64,000 bases of DNA from the NCBI GenBank assembly GCA_020634855.1, contig JACKAU010000002.1:124001-188000 (forward strand), given 5' to 3'. The position numbers were made by a program, and so were the translations under genes. How positions within the stretch are numbered: position 1 is the stretch's first letter; each line of letters starts with the position of its first letter. Of the stretch, positions 53,885 to 62,898 are shown piece by piece. This stretch comes from Anaerolineales bacterium. Lineage in GTDB: Bacteria; Chloroflexota; Anaerolineae; 4572-78; J111. Below the pieces are notes generated by a model. It ran no database searches. It saw only the letters and a program-made list of their open reading frames with translations, and was not told the origin of the DNA.

Positions 53885-55198
53885 TCAGTAAACACGGCTA
53901 CCGCCCTCGGCGTTTTTTGTAGCTAGAATACCGTTTTCCTTGATTTCATCCCACTGATATTTTCCACCCAGAGTCCGGGCCAGCGGTTCGATAGCGTCAT
54001 CGAGCCGGTCGAGTAGGAAGTTTTTAGCCGCATCCAGCGGTCCTTCCGGCCGGCGGCGGCGAAGGGCATCTTCAAGGATATTGGTGAGGGTTGTCCAGAA
54101 ATCCGTCTTCCAGATGAACGCAATCGGGTAGATTTCGTTCTGTAATAAAAGCGGCCGGTAATCGGCAATGCGCTGCACCGCGTTTCGGTCATTGACCAGG
54201 CCGCCATGGGCATAGAGTAGGATGCGGCGCTTTGTCCAACCTTTGGTAATTCGCGGAAAATCATTGCTGAAAATTTGCGCGACATCCTCTTCGGTGTTTC
54301 CAAACGTACCTTCTCGATTTAAACGGCCGTCGTTACCAATGCAGACGATATGAGGACGAACATTGCTAAAGGTATAAACCTGCGCTTTACCGGCGTTGTC
54401 GGACAGGCTGGTGGCCGTGGCTCTGGCGCTTCTCAGCCGGATCGGCGCGCCCAGGCGGGCCACCCAAACATCCATTGCGTTTTCAAGCCAATCATCGTAA
54501 GTCAGCAAGCCAAAGCCGTCTTTAGCCCAGCGATCCCCCCAAGAGTTTTGCACCCAAAAGCCATCTTCATTATAAGCCACAATGGTGAAAGCATGACCGC
54601 CTAATTTTTTTTCGTTCGGCTCGATGACCCCTTCAGCCGTAGGATGATACCAGCCATCGTGAACTACGGCCGTAACGTACAAAATGCCTACTTCGTTAAT
54701 GGCGCTGTGCATCGATACCAGATCTTTATGATTGACCCGATAATAAGCGCCTAAAGGGCGGCGTACGGCATCTTCAATCCGTTCCGAAGTTAAGATTCGG
54801 TCAATTTTTTTAGGTTTATAGGGCCAAATTTCGTTAGAGCAAACACCGTGTTTATGCCAGCCTTTCATCGCCCCTCGCGCACTTGAACCTTCGTACCGCT
54901 CGCCGGGCCACTCATCGTATCGTTTCGCCATTTCATATAACATTCTGGGACTAACTGGATTGTCATCGGGATCGATTTTTCGGCGCCGAAGTAGATAATT
55001 AGCCACCGTGGACAGAGCAAATCCGGTGCAAGCGCCTTCAGAACCTTGGTTTAGAATCGGCACTTTGGCCAACTTGTACGCCTCTAAATCTATTCTGGGG
55101 GGGACTTCAATGAGCGTTGGTTCATACAGTCTATCCCGAAAATCTGCCGGGTCTGGCAGAACATCAAATGTTCTAGACTCATCACCATTTTGGGCCAT
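53885..55198 (-). CDS. Papain-like (C1) cysteine protease fused to an alpha/beta-hydrolase domain, N-terminal part
   Basis: A 437-codon frame without signal peptide. Residues 40-255 are a papain-fold peptidase with Q51, C57 in NQGSEGACTGFALS, H202 in LGGHAFTIVAYN and N218 in FWVQNSWGDRWAKDG. From about 300 the first half of an alpha/beta hydrolase begins (RRILLYAHGGLVNDRNAVQR), whose second half is in the next frame (53205-53867). The intact protein would be about 665 residues. The substrate is unknown. AGGAGGATA precedes the ATG. Confidence 0.8.
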   Translation of the reverse strand: MAQNGDESRTFDVLPDPADFRDRLYEPTLIEVPPRIDLEAYKLAKVPILNQGSEGACTGFALSTVANYLLRRRKIDPDDNPVSPRMLYEMAKRYDEWPGERYEGSSARGAMKGWHKHGVCSNEIWPYKPKKIDRILTSERIEDAVRRPLGAYYRVNHKDLVSMHSAINEVGILYVTAVVHDGWYHPTAEGVIEPNEKKLGGHAFTIVAYNEDGFWVQNSWGDRWAKDGFGLLTYDDWLENAMDVWVARLGAPIRLRSARATATSLSDNAGKAQVYTFSNVRPHIVCIGNDGRLNREGTFGNTEEDVAQIFSNDFPRITKGWTKRRILLYAHGGLVNDRNAVQRIADYRPLLLQNEIYPIAFIWKTDFWTTLTNILEDALRRRRPEGPLDAAKNFLLDRLDDAIEPLARTLGGKYQWDEIKENGILATKNAEGGSRVY

Positions 55199-55299
55199 AA
55201 TGATATCCTCCTCTGATGTTATGGGGTTTCATGCTTTTAGACTTTAAATAGTATAACTTTAAAATCGGTAAAGGGCTACTAATTTTAACGTTTAAAGTA

Positions 55300-55330
55300 A
55301 AAACTCTCGTCGGGGGTTGACGAGAGTTTT
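55300..55330 (-). terminator. Intrinsic terminator downstream of ugd
   Basis: AAAACTCTCGTC (55300-55311) and GACGAGAGTTTT (55319-55330) form a 12-bp stem with a 7-base loop, 34 bases past the ugd stop on the minus strand, followed by T-rich sequence. Confidence 0.85.
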
Positions 55331-55363
55331 TATAATTTGCAGGCTAGAGTGCGTCAGAGGGGA

Positions 55364-56755
55364 CTATTCGTCGAACTCAAACGTATCAGCGGGGAAATTT
55401 GTCAACGGCGGTTTGCCGATGGCATACACATTAAAGCCCATCTGATGTAATTCTCGATGGTTTAAGATATTACGCCCATCAAAAATGAAGGCAGGTTTAA
55501 CCATGGAGTTAAAGATCCGTTCGTAATCCAGTTTGGCGTATTGATCCCACTCGGTCATGATAGCAAGGGCGTGCGCCCCTTTGGCGGCTTCGTAAACATC
55601 CGGCTCAAATTCAATACGGTCGGCTACATCGGCCAGATCATATTGGCGAGCGTTGTCCAGGGCGTACGGATCGGTCAGCACCACGTTGGCGTGTTCTTCC
55701 AGTAGACTGCGGCAAACACTCAGCGCGGGCGACTCCCGGGTATCGCCGGTGTTGGCTTTGAAGGCCACCCCAAGCAGAGCAATCCGCTTGCCGGCCACGG
55801 TGTTGAACATCGAGGACACCATTCGCGAGACAAAGCGCAACTGCTGGTACTCGTTCATCGTCACCACTTGCTCCCAATAGGCCGCTACTTCAGGCAAATT
55901 GTAATATTCGCATAAGTAGACCAGATTCAAGATATCTTTCTTGAAACAGGAGCCGCCAAAACCAACGCTGGCCCGTAAAAAGCGCGAGCCGATCCGGCTA
56001 TCGAGACCGATGGCATAGGCCACTTCGTTGACATCGGCCTCAGTTTTTTCGCACAGGTTGGCAATCGCGTTGATCGAGGACACGCGTTGGGCCAGAAAGG
56101 CGTTAGCCACCAGTTTAGACAATTCGCTGGACCAGAGGTTGGTGGTGATAATGCGCTCACGCGGAACCCAATGGGCGTAAATATCAACCAGAGCTTGCAC
56201 CGCTTTTTGACCGGACGACGTTTCGCGCCCGCCAATCAAGACCCGATCGGGGCTGTTCATATCTTCGATAGCGGTGCCTTCGGCCAGAAATTCCGGGTTC
56301 GACAGCACATCGAACTTGATGCCGTTGGAATTGAGAATTCGCTCCATAGCGGCGGCGGTACGCACCGGCAGGGTGCTTTTTTCGACCACTATTTTGGCCC
56401 GATCGGAATGCTCCAGAATTTGTCGGGCGGTTTTCTCCCAATATTGTAAGTCGGCTGCTTTGCCGGCGCCCTGACCAAAGGTTTTGGTGGGGGTGTTGAC
56501 GCTGACGAAGATGATATCCGCTTCGGCGATATGACGATTGACGTCAGTTGAGAAGAAGAGGTTACGGCCGCGAGCCGCTTTGACTACTTCATCCAAGCCA
56601 GGTTCATAGATGGGCAGGTTATCAGACTGCCAAGCATTAATACGGTCTTCATTGATATCAACAACGGTGACACGGTGTTCGGGGCAATTTTTGGCGATAA
56701 CCGACATGGTCGGTCCGCCAACATAACCTGCCCCAATACAAAGAATGTTTGCCAT
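55364..56755 (-). CDS. ugd: UDP-glucose 6-dehydrogenase
   Basis: A 463-residue NAD-dependent enzyme oxidising UDP-glucose to UDP-glucuronate, a precursor of acidic exopolysaccharides. The Rossmann motif is [14 protein letters not shown]. The catalytic cysteine is in [20 protein letters not shown], and STLPVRTA and [14 protein letters not shown] are present. Length and stretches such as [15 protein letters not shown] resemble the animal and plant type more than the short bacterial type. AAGGAGAG precedes the start. It is monocistronic with its own terminator. Confidence 0.93.
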   Translation of the reverse strand: MANILCIGAGYVGGPTMSVIAKNCPEHRVTVVDINEDRINAWQSDNLPIYEPGLDEVVKAARGRNLFFSTDVNRHIAEADIIFVSVNTPTKTFGQGAGKAADLQYWEKTARQILEHSDRAKIVVEKSTLPVRTAAAMERILNSNGIKFDVLSNPEFLAEGTAIEDMNSPDRVLIGGRETSSGQKAVQALVDIYAHWVPRERIITTNLWSSELSKLVANAFLAQRVSSINAIANLCEKTEADVNEVAYAIGLDSRIGSRFLRASVGFGGSCFKKDILNLVYLCEYYNLPEVAAYWEQVVTMNEYQQLRFVSRMVSSMFNTVAGKRIALLGVAFKANTGDTRESPALSVCRSLLEEHANVVLTDPYALDNARQYDLADVADRIEFEPDVYEAAKGAHALAIMTEWDQYAKLDYERIFNSMVKPAFIFDGRNILNHRELHQMGFNVYAIGKPPLTNFPADTFEFDE

Positions 56756-56935
56756 AGGAAAAATCTCTCCTTAAAAAATTTACAGCTGTATTAGGTAGTT
56801 CAGGTGAGTATAACTCATAAAACGATTATTTTATGTGATCGAATGAGTGCATTAGCAAATACGTCCTACATCTTAATACACAAGCGTGGGAACTCTGTAT
56901 GAAGATAGTTAAAAGAAAGTTTGAATTCAAAGCAT

Positions 56936-57700
56936 TTATGACGATGCCTGGGCCAGCGCAAAAATATCTACGGTTACGCCGGGTGACATCAAGATATGAT
57001 CAGGGGCGCGAAGGGGTTGGCTGAATCCATCAATTTCTAACAAATAGCTATCCCACTCCGAAACCTCGGCTTCGATTATGGGGTAAGGGGTATGATAAAC
57101 CTGACCTGTTGATAAAGAGCGGGTTTGAGCGGAGTAAGCGAACAAAATATACCGCTCGACCAGGAAAAATTCCAGCGTACCCGGTTGCGCATGCCGGATC
57201 GATCCGGCGCTTTGGTAGCAGAATCGTGAGTGAAGCCCCTGATCCACCCCACGCCGGCCAACATCGTAGGTTATCACCTGGCCGGATTGATCGCGCTGTT
57301 CATGCATAGCCGCATAAAAATACGGTAGCTTAAAAAAGGTTCGGGCCAACTTGACGGCCAGCCATTGATTGGCGTCCAACGAATAAAACCATACTCCGGC
57401 TATACCGCGCTCATCATAAACATAGGTGCGCAGGTTAGTTTCCATAAAATTTGAAATACCTGGCACGCTGGGGCAGAAGCGCGGACGTACGTTCTTCATA
57501 AAGAAAGGTACTATCCCCAGATAGGCCCGATCCTCAAATGTATCGACATACAATCCCGGTGGAAGCGTTTGCTGTATCTCATCGACGTCGTATTCCCAAT
57601 GTAAAAAGAGCAAGTCTTGCCACGTTTGAAACATGACCGGACTTCGACCGGCAGGTCGTTCTCTAAGTTTAAGTCTACTAGCAAGCGTTGGCCGGTTCAT
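56936..57700 (-). CDS. DUF2071 family protein (YqjF-like)
   Basis: A 254-residue protein with the DUF2071 pattern: TWQDLLFLHWEYDVDEIQQT, LPPGLYVDTFEDRAYLGIVP, NVRPRFCPSVPGISNFMETN, LRTYVY and GVWFYSLDANQW. The fold is related to acetoacetate decarboxylase, but activity is unknown. The frame stays open 219 bases upstream through a 9-bp repeat tract. The start is set at ATG 57700 because the conserved domain begins there. Confidence 0.85.
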   Translation of the reverse strand: MNRPTLASRLKLRERPAGRSPVMFQTWQDLLFLHWEYDVDEIQQTLPPGLYVDTFEDRAYLGIVPFFMKNVRPRFCPSVPGISNFMETNLRTYVYDERGIAGVWFYSLDANQWLAVKLARTFFKLPYFYAAMHEQRDQSGQVITYDVGRRGVDQGLHSRFCYQSAGSIRHAQPGTLEFFLVERYILFAYSAQTRSLSTGQVYHTPYPIIEAEVSEWDSYLLEIDGFSQPLRAPDHILMSPGVTVDIFALAQASS

Positions 57701-57744
57701 TGGACTTAAAATAATACAAGCAACGTTTTGACAACACAAATTTG

Positions 57745-57931
57745 AGTTGTTAAGTTCGTGGAGCTTATAGAGTTCGTAGAGTTTATGGAGTTTATAGAGT
57801 TTGTGGAGTCTAGTAACTTTTGGGTTGAAGGATAGATGAATATAACTCTTTTGAAACTCAAAGGGTGACCAGCGTTGTAAAATGAAAAACGTAAAACGCA
57901 ATGCATTTTTACGAATCACGTTTTACGTTTT
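57745..57931. repeat. Compound repeat: 9-bp tandem units plus palindrome (second copy)
   Basis: Degenerate 9-base units (GTTCGTAGA, GTTTATGGA, GTTTATAGA, GTTTGTGGA) fill 57745-57810. A 13-bp perfect inverted repeat follows (AAAACGTAAAACG at 57886-57898, complement at 57919-57931). Read on the minus strand, the order (palindrome, then CTCCATAAA-type units) matches the copy at 19689-19800. Confidence 0.7.
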
Positions 57932-57987
57932 ATGACGTCAACCCCACGAAACCCTGCTGAGCCAACGGTTAGATGGTTGAAAACCGG

Positions 57988-59277
57988 TTATTCCTCAGGT
58001 TTATCGAGCCAATTGGACATGTCAACACGATGCCCATTTTCCTGAGGCTGTTTCAGCATAATAGGCAATATTTGGGCCAGCAGCAGCGTAGACAGCGGCG
58101 ATGAACCGGCCTCGCCTTGACTGTTGACCACGAGCGGGCGCGGCGCGCTTCCCATAAGGCGCTCGGACACATCCAGCGCCTGCATTTCAAGCTGGTACTT
58201 GAGCACGGCCTGGTTGTCCTGGTAGGATTGGCCCAAACTCATCAGGGCGCGGGCTTCATTTTCGGCAGCCTTGAGTTCAGCTTTGCCCTTGGCTTCAATT
58301 TCCAACCGAATTTTTTCGGCCTCAGTCTCTTTCTCTTGAAGCATCTGGGCCACTTCCTGTCGCGCCCGGTTGAGCGCCTCTTTGACGGCAATGACCTTTT
58401 CATCCCGTTCTTTCTTAGCCCGCTCAATTTCCATCAAAATGGTATCATTTCGACGCTTGCGGATCAATTCCCACTCTTTTTCATACGCCGCCAACTCCTT
58501 GGCCACGCGCTCACGGGTCGCTAAGTTTTCACGATATTGATCCGGCAGTTGAACATCGGGGATGTTAGCGCCTAAAATGCGTACGCCGTACCGTTCCATC
58601 TGCCGGTTAAGGTACTCCTGCATGTCCTCAACATTACTGCCACGCAAGTCATAGGCTTTGGCCGTTTCGATTTTTCGGCTGCGACGTCGAATGGCATCTT
58701 GCACGGCGCTGCTCAAAACCGCATCAAAGTTGGTGGCACCGATGGTTCGTACAAATTTAACCGGATCGATGATCCTAAATTTCAAAAAGAACTCGATCGA
58801 CTTGAGCGGCACATTTTCTTGAGTAGGCGAGGCCAAGACCGGCGCGGTGTAGGGTATCTCGGTTGAGGTATCGACAATATACTCGACCTTCTCCCACGGC
58901 TTCCACAAGAAATTGCGACCGGGATTAAGAATCCCTTCAATTTTGCCATAACTAGAGTAAATACCGGTCGTCCCTTCCTCGATTTCTATCTTAGCATTCT
59001 GCCATAGTGAGAAGCCGGCCAGAGCTATGAAAACGATGGCAGCGACCAACCCCAAGAAAGAGAAGAAGAACGTCGTCGAAAATCCAATGAGAAACAGGGA
59101 AAAACCAATCCAGAACGCCAGGCCAAACCAAAACAGCCAGCCGTAGCCTTGCCGGCTCTTGGGAATAACCACCGGCACCAGGTTTCCCCCCTCACCGGAT
59201 CGGAGTAGCTGCCGGACGTTGTTCCAGGTCGCGACAACTTCTTTAACTTTTGAAAATCCTTGCTGTTGCACTGCCAT
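57988..59277 (-). CDS. SPFH (stomatin/flotillin-like) membrane protein 2
   Basis: A 429-residue protein with two adjacent hydrophobic helices (about 50-100), an SPFH domain (about 100-250: EGTTGIYSSYGKIEGILNPG, FFLKFRIIDPVKFV) and a long charged coiled coil (about 250-350). The tail includes SPLSTLLLAQILPIMLK. SPFH proteins assemble into membrane cages or microdomains. Its ATG overlaps the TAA of the upstream paralogue (TAATG), so the two are translationally coupled and probably co-assemble. Confidence 0.88.
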   Translation of the reverse strand: MAVQQQGFSKVKEVVATWNNVRQLLRSGEGGNLVPVVIPKSRQGYGWLFWFGLAFWIGFSLFLIGFSTTFFFSFLGLVAAIVFIALAGFSLWQNAKIEIEEGTTGIYSSYGKIEGILNPGRNFLWKPWEKVEYIVDTSTEIPYTAPVLASPTQENVPLKSIEFFLKFRIIDPVKFVRTIGATNFDAVLSSAVQDAIRRRSRKIETAKAYDLRGSNVEDMQEYLNRQMERYGVRILGANIPDVQLPDQYRENLATRERVAKELAAYEKEWELIRKRRNDTILMEIERAKKERDEKVIAVKEALNRARQEVAQMLQEKETEAEKIRLEIEAKGKAELKAAENEARALMSLGQSYQDNQAVLKYQLEMQALDVSERLMGSAPRPLVVNSQGEAGSSPLSTLLLAQILPIMLKQPQENGHRVDMSNWLDKPEE

Positions 59278-60818
59278 TAGTTCATTCCTCCTGGGATCAA
59301 TTCTTGCTCATCCGGAACTAATTCGGCCACTTTTTCTTTAAAGCCTTTTGGCTCACCGGTCGTCTCGTTTCTGAGAGTCTCGATTTGAACAGCCCGCTTT
59401 TCGATCCGAGTTTTGACTTCATTCACTTTGCGACGAATCGCTTCAATTTCATCGGTTGAATAAAGCGGAGTGTCTTTCACCCCCAACATTTTGCGAGCGA
59501 TGGTCATAAAATTAATATCGTTACCCTCAGATGGTCCGACGTTGATCACTTGCGGCAACTTATCGGCCACCTCTTCCAGCTTATTGAGTGTTTCCTTACG
59601 GAAGCGATACTCCAGAATTTCCGGGTAGCGGGCGCTATTCAATAGTTTGATATCTAAAGCCTGAGCCTCTAACAGCGCGGCATTGGCTTTGGCCTCACTT
59701 TCGGCTTCGATGAGAAGCTGTTGGGCGTAGGCGTTAGAGCGGTTGATGGCTTTCTCTTTAGCTGTATCGATTTGAGCCTGGTACGTGGCAATTTCCGCCC
59801 GAATCTCGGACAGTTGTTCACGCAGCGAGGCCAGTTCTTTGTTCAACTCGCCTTCATCTTGTTCCTTGCGGAGTTGGAGTTCGTACTGATAGGTGTAGGC
59901 TTCCTTAGCGACCTTAATCACCTCAGCGGCGGCTAAGTCCATACGATACTCCTGACTCGATGGTTCAGCGTGAGTGATATTGGCGTTAACAAAACGCACC
60001 GCCGGTAGGAATTGACGATTTAGATTTTCCAAAAGATCATGGGTACTTTCGCCGACCAAATCATAGATATCTTCGGCCTTTTGCTCATAAATGAGAGCGC
60101 GTGTCACTTCACTGATGGCATTGTGCAATTTTTCGGAAAACCCTTTGGCCCCCCCCAGCGTAAAGATAAAATCACTGGGGTTCTCAATTCGGAATTGTAA
60201 AAATAGATCGACCGAGGCTTCAACCCGTTCTTGCGTCGGCGCTTGGCGGATGGGGGCGTTGTAGGGGTACTCTTTGGTGGTGTTAACAATATAACTAACC
60301 CGTTTCATCGGGTGCAGCAATATTTTGCGGCCCGGCCCCACAATTTCTTCAACTTTTTGATACTTGGTAATCAGCGCCTGACAGCCGTCCGGGATCATCA
60401 CGAAGCTATTTTTCCAGATATTCAACCCGATATACCCTAACCAGACAATCCAGAAAGGCACACCAAATGGCCCCAAGAAAGCGGGACCGGGTAGAATGGC
60501 TGTAAAGGTAAGGCCCACCACCCCGATAATGGCTATGATGAAAGCCACGCCAATCCAAAGATAAGATCGGGTCTCTTTCGGCATTACCACCGGTGAAATA
60601 ACATTCGTATACCCTCCCAACTCATTCTCTTGCGCTCGACTACTGTTTAAGATCTGGGCCGCTTCCGATAGGGATGTTGTAAATTGAGCAATCTGCGTAC
60701 CCATCGAACCGGTTCGTTCTTGGGCCGAAAAGAAATCCTTCGGATCGATTTTAAATTCATTTTCCTCCAGTACTTCCGAAGCCACATCAACTGCTTTACG
60801 CAACGTCTTTAATGCCAT
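59277..60818 (-). CDS. SPFH (stomatin/flotillin-like) membrane protein 1
   Basis: A 513-residue protein of the same plan as its neighbour. It has a 75-residue soluble N-terminus, two hydrophobic helices (about 85-135), an SPFH domain (about 140-290: PDGCQALITKYQKVEEIVGP, DLFLQFRIENPSDFIF) and a coiled coil (about 290-400: LNKELASLREQLSEIRAEIA). The C-terminal extension is charged. It is the first gene of the two-gene SPFH unit, with AAAGGAT before its ATG. Confidence 0.88.
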   Translation of the reverse strand: MALKTLRKAVDVASEVLEENEFKIDPKDFFSAQERTGSMGTQIAQFTTSLSEAAQILNSSRAQENELGGYTNVISPVVMPKETRSYLWIGVAFIIAIIGVVGLTFTAILPGPAFLGPFGVPFWIVWLGYIGLNIWKNSFVMIPDGCQALITKYQKVEEIVGPGRKILLHPMKRVSYIVNTTKEYPYNAPIRQAPTQERVEASVDLFLQFRIENPSDFIFTLGGAKGFSEKLHNAISEVTRALIYEQKAEDIYDLVGESTHDLLENLNRQFLPAVRFVNANITHAEPSSQEYRMDLAAAEVIKVAKEAYTYQYELQLRKEQDEGELNKELASLREQLSEIRAEIATYQAQIDTAKEKAINRSNAYAQQLLIEAESEAKANAALLEAQALDIKLLNSARYPEILEYRFRKETLNKLEEVADKLPQVINVGPSEGNDINFMTIARKMLGVKDTPLYSTDEIEAIRRKVNEVKTRIEKRAVQIETLRNETTGEPKGFKEKVAELVPDEQELIPGGMN

Positions 60819-61242
60819 AGCCTAATCCTTTCTGTGAGTATTGAAGCGTTATCATAACCAGCCGAAAAATGCTCATTCGGCGAATTGTCCTAACTAACGA
60901 GGTGACTAAAAGGTATAACCGTTATATCACAATAATTGATGCCAGGTCTCAATGATCCAACCAACGAATATAAACTATTTTTCAACGGTGAGCATTGCCC
61001 ACCAAATGTAAAAAGGGTGTGGAATGAACGATCAGCAGACCGCAATACACCCTTTAACACCGTTTCATCTACGCAGGATGCCGCCGTCTACTGACTATAG
61101 TTACAAGAGGTCAATGATTTTTTGAGTGGTCTGATCTCACATTGCGATCTGACGTAGAGCCACTTAATCTCAAACAAAACGCGCAACGTGATAGAATCAA
61201 GTATATTGGAGGATGGAGGAGAAGTCAATCGTATTTCAAAAC
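60819..61242. other. Gap between SPFH operon and acetyltransferase-like gene
   Basis: This 424-base gap lies upstream of the SPFH pair and downstream of the leftward 61243-62034 gene. Its one clear structure is the hairpin at 61012-61055. The SPFH promoter should lie near 60830-60900 but no strong boxes were found. Confidence 0.45.
61012..61055. repeat. Hairpin related to the element upstream of the FtsX permease gene
   Basis: AAAGGGTGT (61012-61020) pairs with ACACCCTTT (61047-61055). The right side, AGCAGACCGCAATACACCC, matches AGCAGACAACAATACACCC at 36734-36752 at 17 of 19 positions, so both belong to one dispersed element family. Confidence 0.55.
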
Positions 61243-62034
61243 TTACGAGAGCGTATATATTGCTCTGGTAAAAGCGCTTTTAAAGCCGTGTATCGCCAAA
61301 TATCTTTCTGATGAAGGGCCAGCCATTGTTTGTAACAAGAGCGTCTCGACGCCTTGCTGCCTAACATTATCCATGACCATTGCTTCCAAATCGGTTCCCA
61401 CTTGACTATCCTGATAAGCCGGCATAACGCCTGTTTCCCGCATAATCCCGAACTTACCATAACAAACAACAGTACAAGCGGCGACCGGCGCATCATCTAG
61501 AAACCCCAGAAAATGATTAACTTCCGACACGGCCATTGATGGCAGCAGCGTTTGGGCCATCAACGGGGCGAGGTTGGTGGACAGTCCCCAAGCCGTCAAC
61601 ATGACTTCGGCAAACGTTAACACCCGTCCTTCATCGATCTTTGCCATTTGCAGATTGGTTATGGAATGATCAATCAGCTGTAATCCTTCAAGAATCAACC
61701 ATGCTTCTTCGGCTTGCTCCCGTACAAATCCGGATGCGAGTAATCGTCGGTCGATATCCACCGGGGTACAGGCTGGGGAGATAAAAATAGTGGACGGCAG
61801 ATTCCTCATTTTGAAGTAATCAACCACTTCGGCGATCAGCGCATCCGCCTGTTCCGGCAACGTTTGTACCAAGCAAGCGTGGGTGGTATCGATATCGGGT
61901 AGATTTTCATTACTGATCAAAATAACGTCATCACGAAACGATAAATTTAATCCGGGGGTTGCTCTAGCCACAGGAACCAACGCTTTGTAAATTAATTTTT
62001 CTAATTCGGCAATCTGTTGAGAAGTGCGGTCCAT
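61243..62034 (-). CDS. GNAT-like acetyltransferase family protein
   Basis: A 263-residue protein. The C-terminal half has GNAT character (HFLGFLDDAPVAACTVVCYG, then GIMRETGVMPAYQDSQVGTD and ERYLAIHGFKSAFTRAIYTL). The usual acetyl-CoA loop R/Q-x-x-G-x-G/A is degenerate (QDSQVGTDLE). The N-terminal half is a related but weaker domain. Activity is uncertain. Confidence 0.65.
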   Translation of the reverse strand: MDRTSQQIAELEKLIYKALVPVARATPGLNLSFRDDVILISNENLPDIDTTHACLVQTLPEQADALIAEVVDYFKMRNLPSTIFISPACTPVDIDRRLLASGFVREQAEEAWLILEGLQLIDHSITNLQMAKIDEGRVLTFAEVMLTAWGLSTNLAPLMAQTLLPSMAVSEVNHFLGFLDDAPVAACTVVCYGKFGIMRETGVMPAYQDSQVGTDLEAMVMDNVRQQGVETLLLQTMAGPSSERYLAIHGFKSAFTRAIYTLS

Positions 62035-62218
62035 TGTAGTTCTCTTATAATAAAATTTGAATAATTAAAATTATATGGGATTGAGCAGGAAAAATATAGG
62101 GGCAAAGGTACTTAAAAAAGCGGCCAAAAGTACCTTAAATCAAACAATAAATAGTTGGTTGGTTAGATGGGTGGTTTGGTTGGTTGGTAGTTAAAGATGA
62201 AAAAGCCAGACCTGACCG

Positions 62219-62245
62219 GCCTGGCTTTCATGAGAGAGGTGGTTT
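62219..62245 (+). terminator. Terminator-like hairpin 1
   Basis: AAAGCCAGACC (62219-62229) pairs with GGCCTGGCTTT (62235-62245) with one G-U/A-C irregularity. No coding region precedes it on the plus strand, so its role is unclear. Its loop (TGACC) resembles that of the hairpin 130 bases downstream. Confidence 0.5.
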
Positions 62246-62350
62246 TTGATTAAGTGAAGGTTAATCCTTACACAATCCAAAGTATAGCCTCTATTCATGA
62301 AAAATTCATAAACAATGCATATGAATTCCATGAGAATTTTCAGGCAGAGA

Positions 62351-62375
62351 AAAGGCCGGGACTGACCCGGCCTTT
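62351..62375 (+). terminator. Terminator-like hairpin 2
   Basis: AAAGGCCGGG (62351-62360), loop ACTGA and CCCGGCCTTT (62366-62375) form a perfect 10-bp stem followed by TGTGG. It stands about 90 bases before the promoter of the monooxygenase gene and may insulate it. Confidence 0.6.
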
Positions 62376-62465
62376 GTGGAATAATATGTCGGATAAATAA
62401 TATGAATAATTGTCTTCATTATATCATAAGTGGAATTCACGTCGATGAAAACAGCGTTAGAATGA

Positions 62466-62474
62466 TGTTATAAT
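62466..62474 (+). promoter_or_regulatory. Extended -10 promoter for the monooxygenase gene
   Basis: TGTTATAAT is a perfect extended -10 element (TG-N-TATAAT). The -35 position (62446-62451, TGAAAA) is poor, as allowed for extended -10 promoters. The start site would be near 62481, with a leader of about 70 bases. Confidence 0.5.
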
Positions 62475-62549
62475 TGTGTTTAAATTAAGTTGAGCTTATA
62501 TTTATATTATGTTGGAATTGGGAACTTTTAGAAAAGAGGGGGAAAACTT

Positions 62550-62858
62550 ATGTTAGTCACCACAGTTACCGTATATGTCAAACCAGAACACGTAGATGAC
62601 TTTATCGAAGCCACCATTGCCAACCATAACCAGTCCATCGAGGAGCCGGGCAATATGCGCTTTGATGTTTTACAATGTACCGCCGACTTGACTCGCTTTC
62701 TTCTTTACGAAGCCTACGAGTCCGAAGAGGCCGCGGCGGCTCATAAACAAACTGAGCACTACTTAAAGTGGCGTGAAACCGTAGCGGATTGGATGGCTAA
62801 ACCCCGCGAAGGTGTGCCCCACCGGGTGATCCGGCCTGAAGATCGGTCAGCCTGGTAA
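62550..62858 (+). CDS. Antibiotic biosynthesis monooxygenase (ABM/LsrG-like) domain protein
   Basis: A 102-residue dimeric alpha/beta-barrel ABM protein: LVTTVTVYVKPEHVDDFIEA, NHNQSIEEPGNMRFDVLQC and LLYEAYESEEAAAAHKQTEH with YLKWRETVADWM. The pattern is that of LsrG/YgiN-type small quinone or signal-molecule enzymes; the substrate is unknown. GGGGGAAA precedes the ATG. It converges on the LysE gene. Confidence 0.88.
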   Translation: MLVTTVTVYVKPEHVDDFIEATIANHNQSIEEPGNMRFDVLQCTADLTRFLLYEAYESEEAAAAHKQTEHYLKWRETVADWMAKPREGVPHRVIRPEDRSAW

Positions 62859-62865
62859 GTTCTTA

Positions 62866-62895
62866 CGGGTTTATTCAGCCGGCTGAATAAACCCG
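62866..62895. terminator. Perfect 30-bp palindromic bidirectional terminator
   Basis: CGGGTTTATTCAGCC is followed directly by its exact complement. The palindrome lies between the stops of the monooxygenase (62858) and LysE (62899) genes. Confidence 0.8.
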
Positions 62896-62898
62896 CCG

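Larger units (their letters stand above)
62035..62549. other. Divergent region with TTGG repeats and two GC hairpins
   Basis: This 515-base, AT-rich gap holds a TTGG-type tract (62151-62192). Two similar hairpins follow: AAAGCCAG...CTGGCTTT at 62219-62245 and the AAAGGCCGGG stem at 62351-62375. An extended -10 box lies at 62466-62474. No gene was recognised. A short untranslated transcript ending at one of the hairpins is conceivable. Confidence 0.5.

Noticed and set aside
57701..57919. N-terminal extension of the DUF2071 protein (LHKLYKLHKLYELYKL)
   Set aside because: The extension encodes the 9-base repeat and palindrome; the conserved domain starts at ATG 57700.
61142..61405. An 87-codon plus-strand frame
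   Set aside because: It mostly overlaps the 3' end of the acetyltransferase-like gene in antisense and has no start signals.
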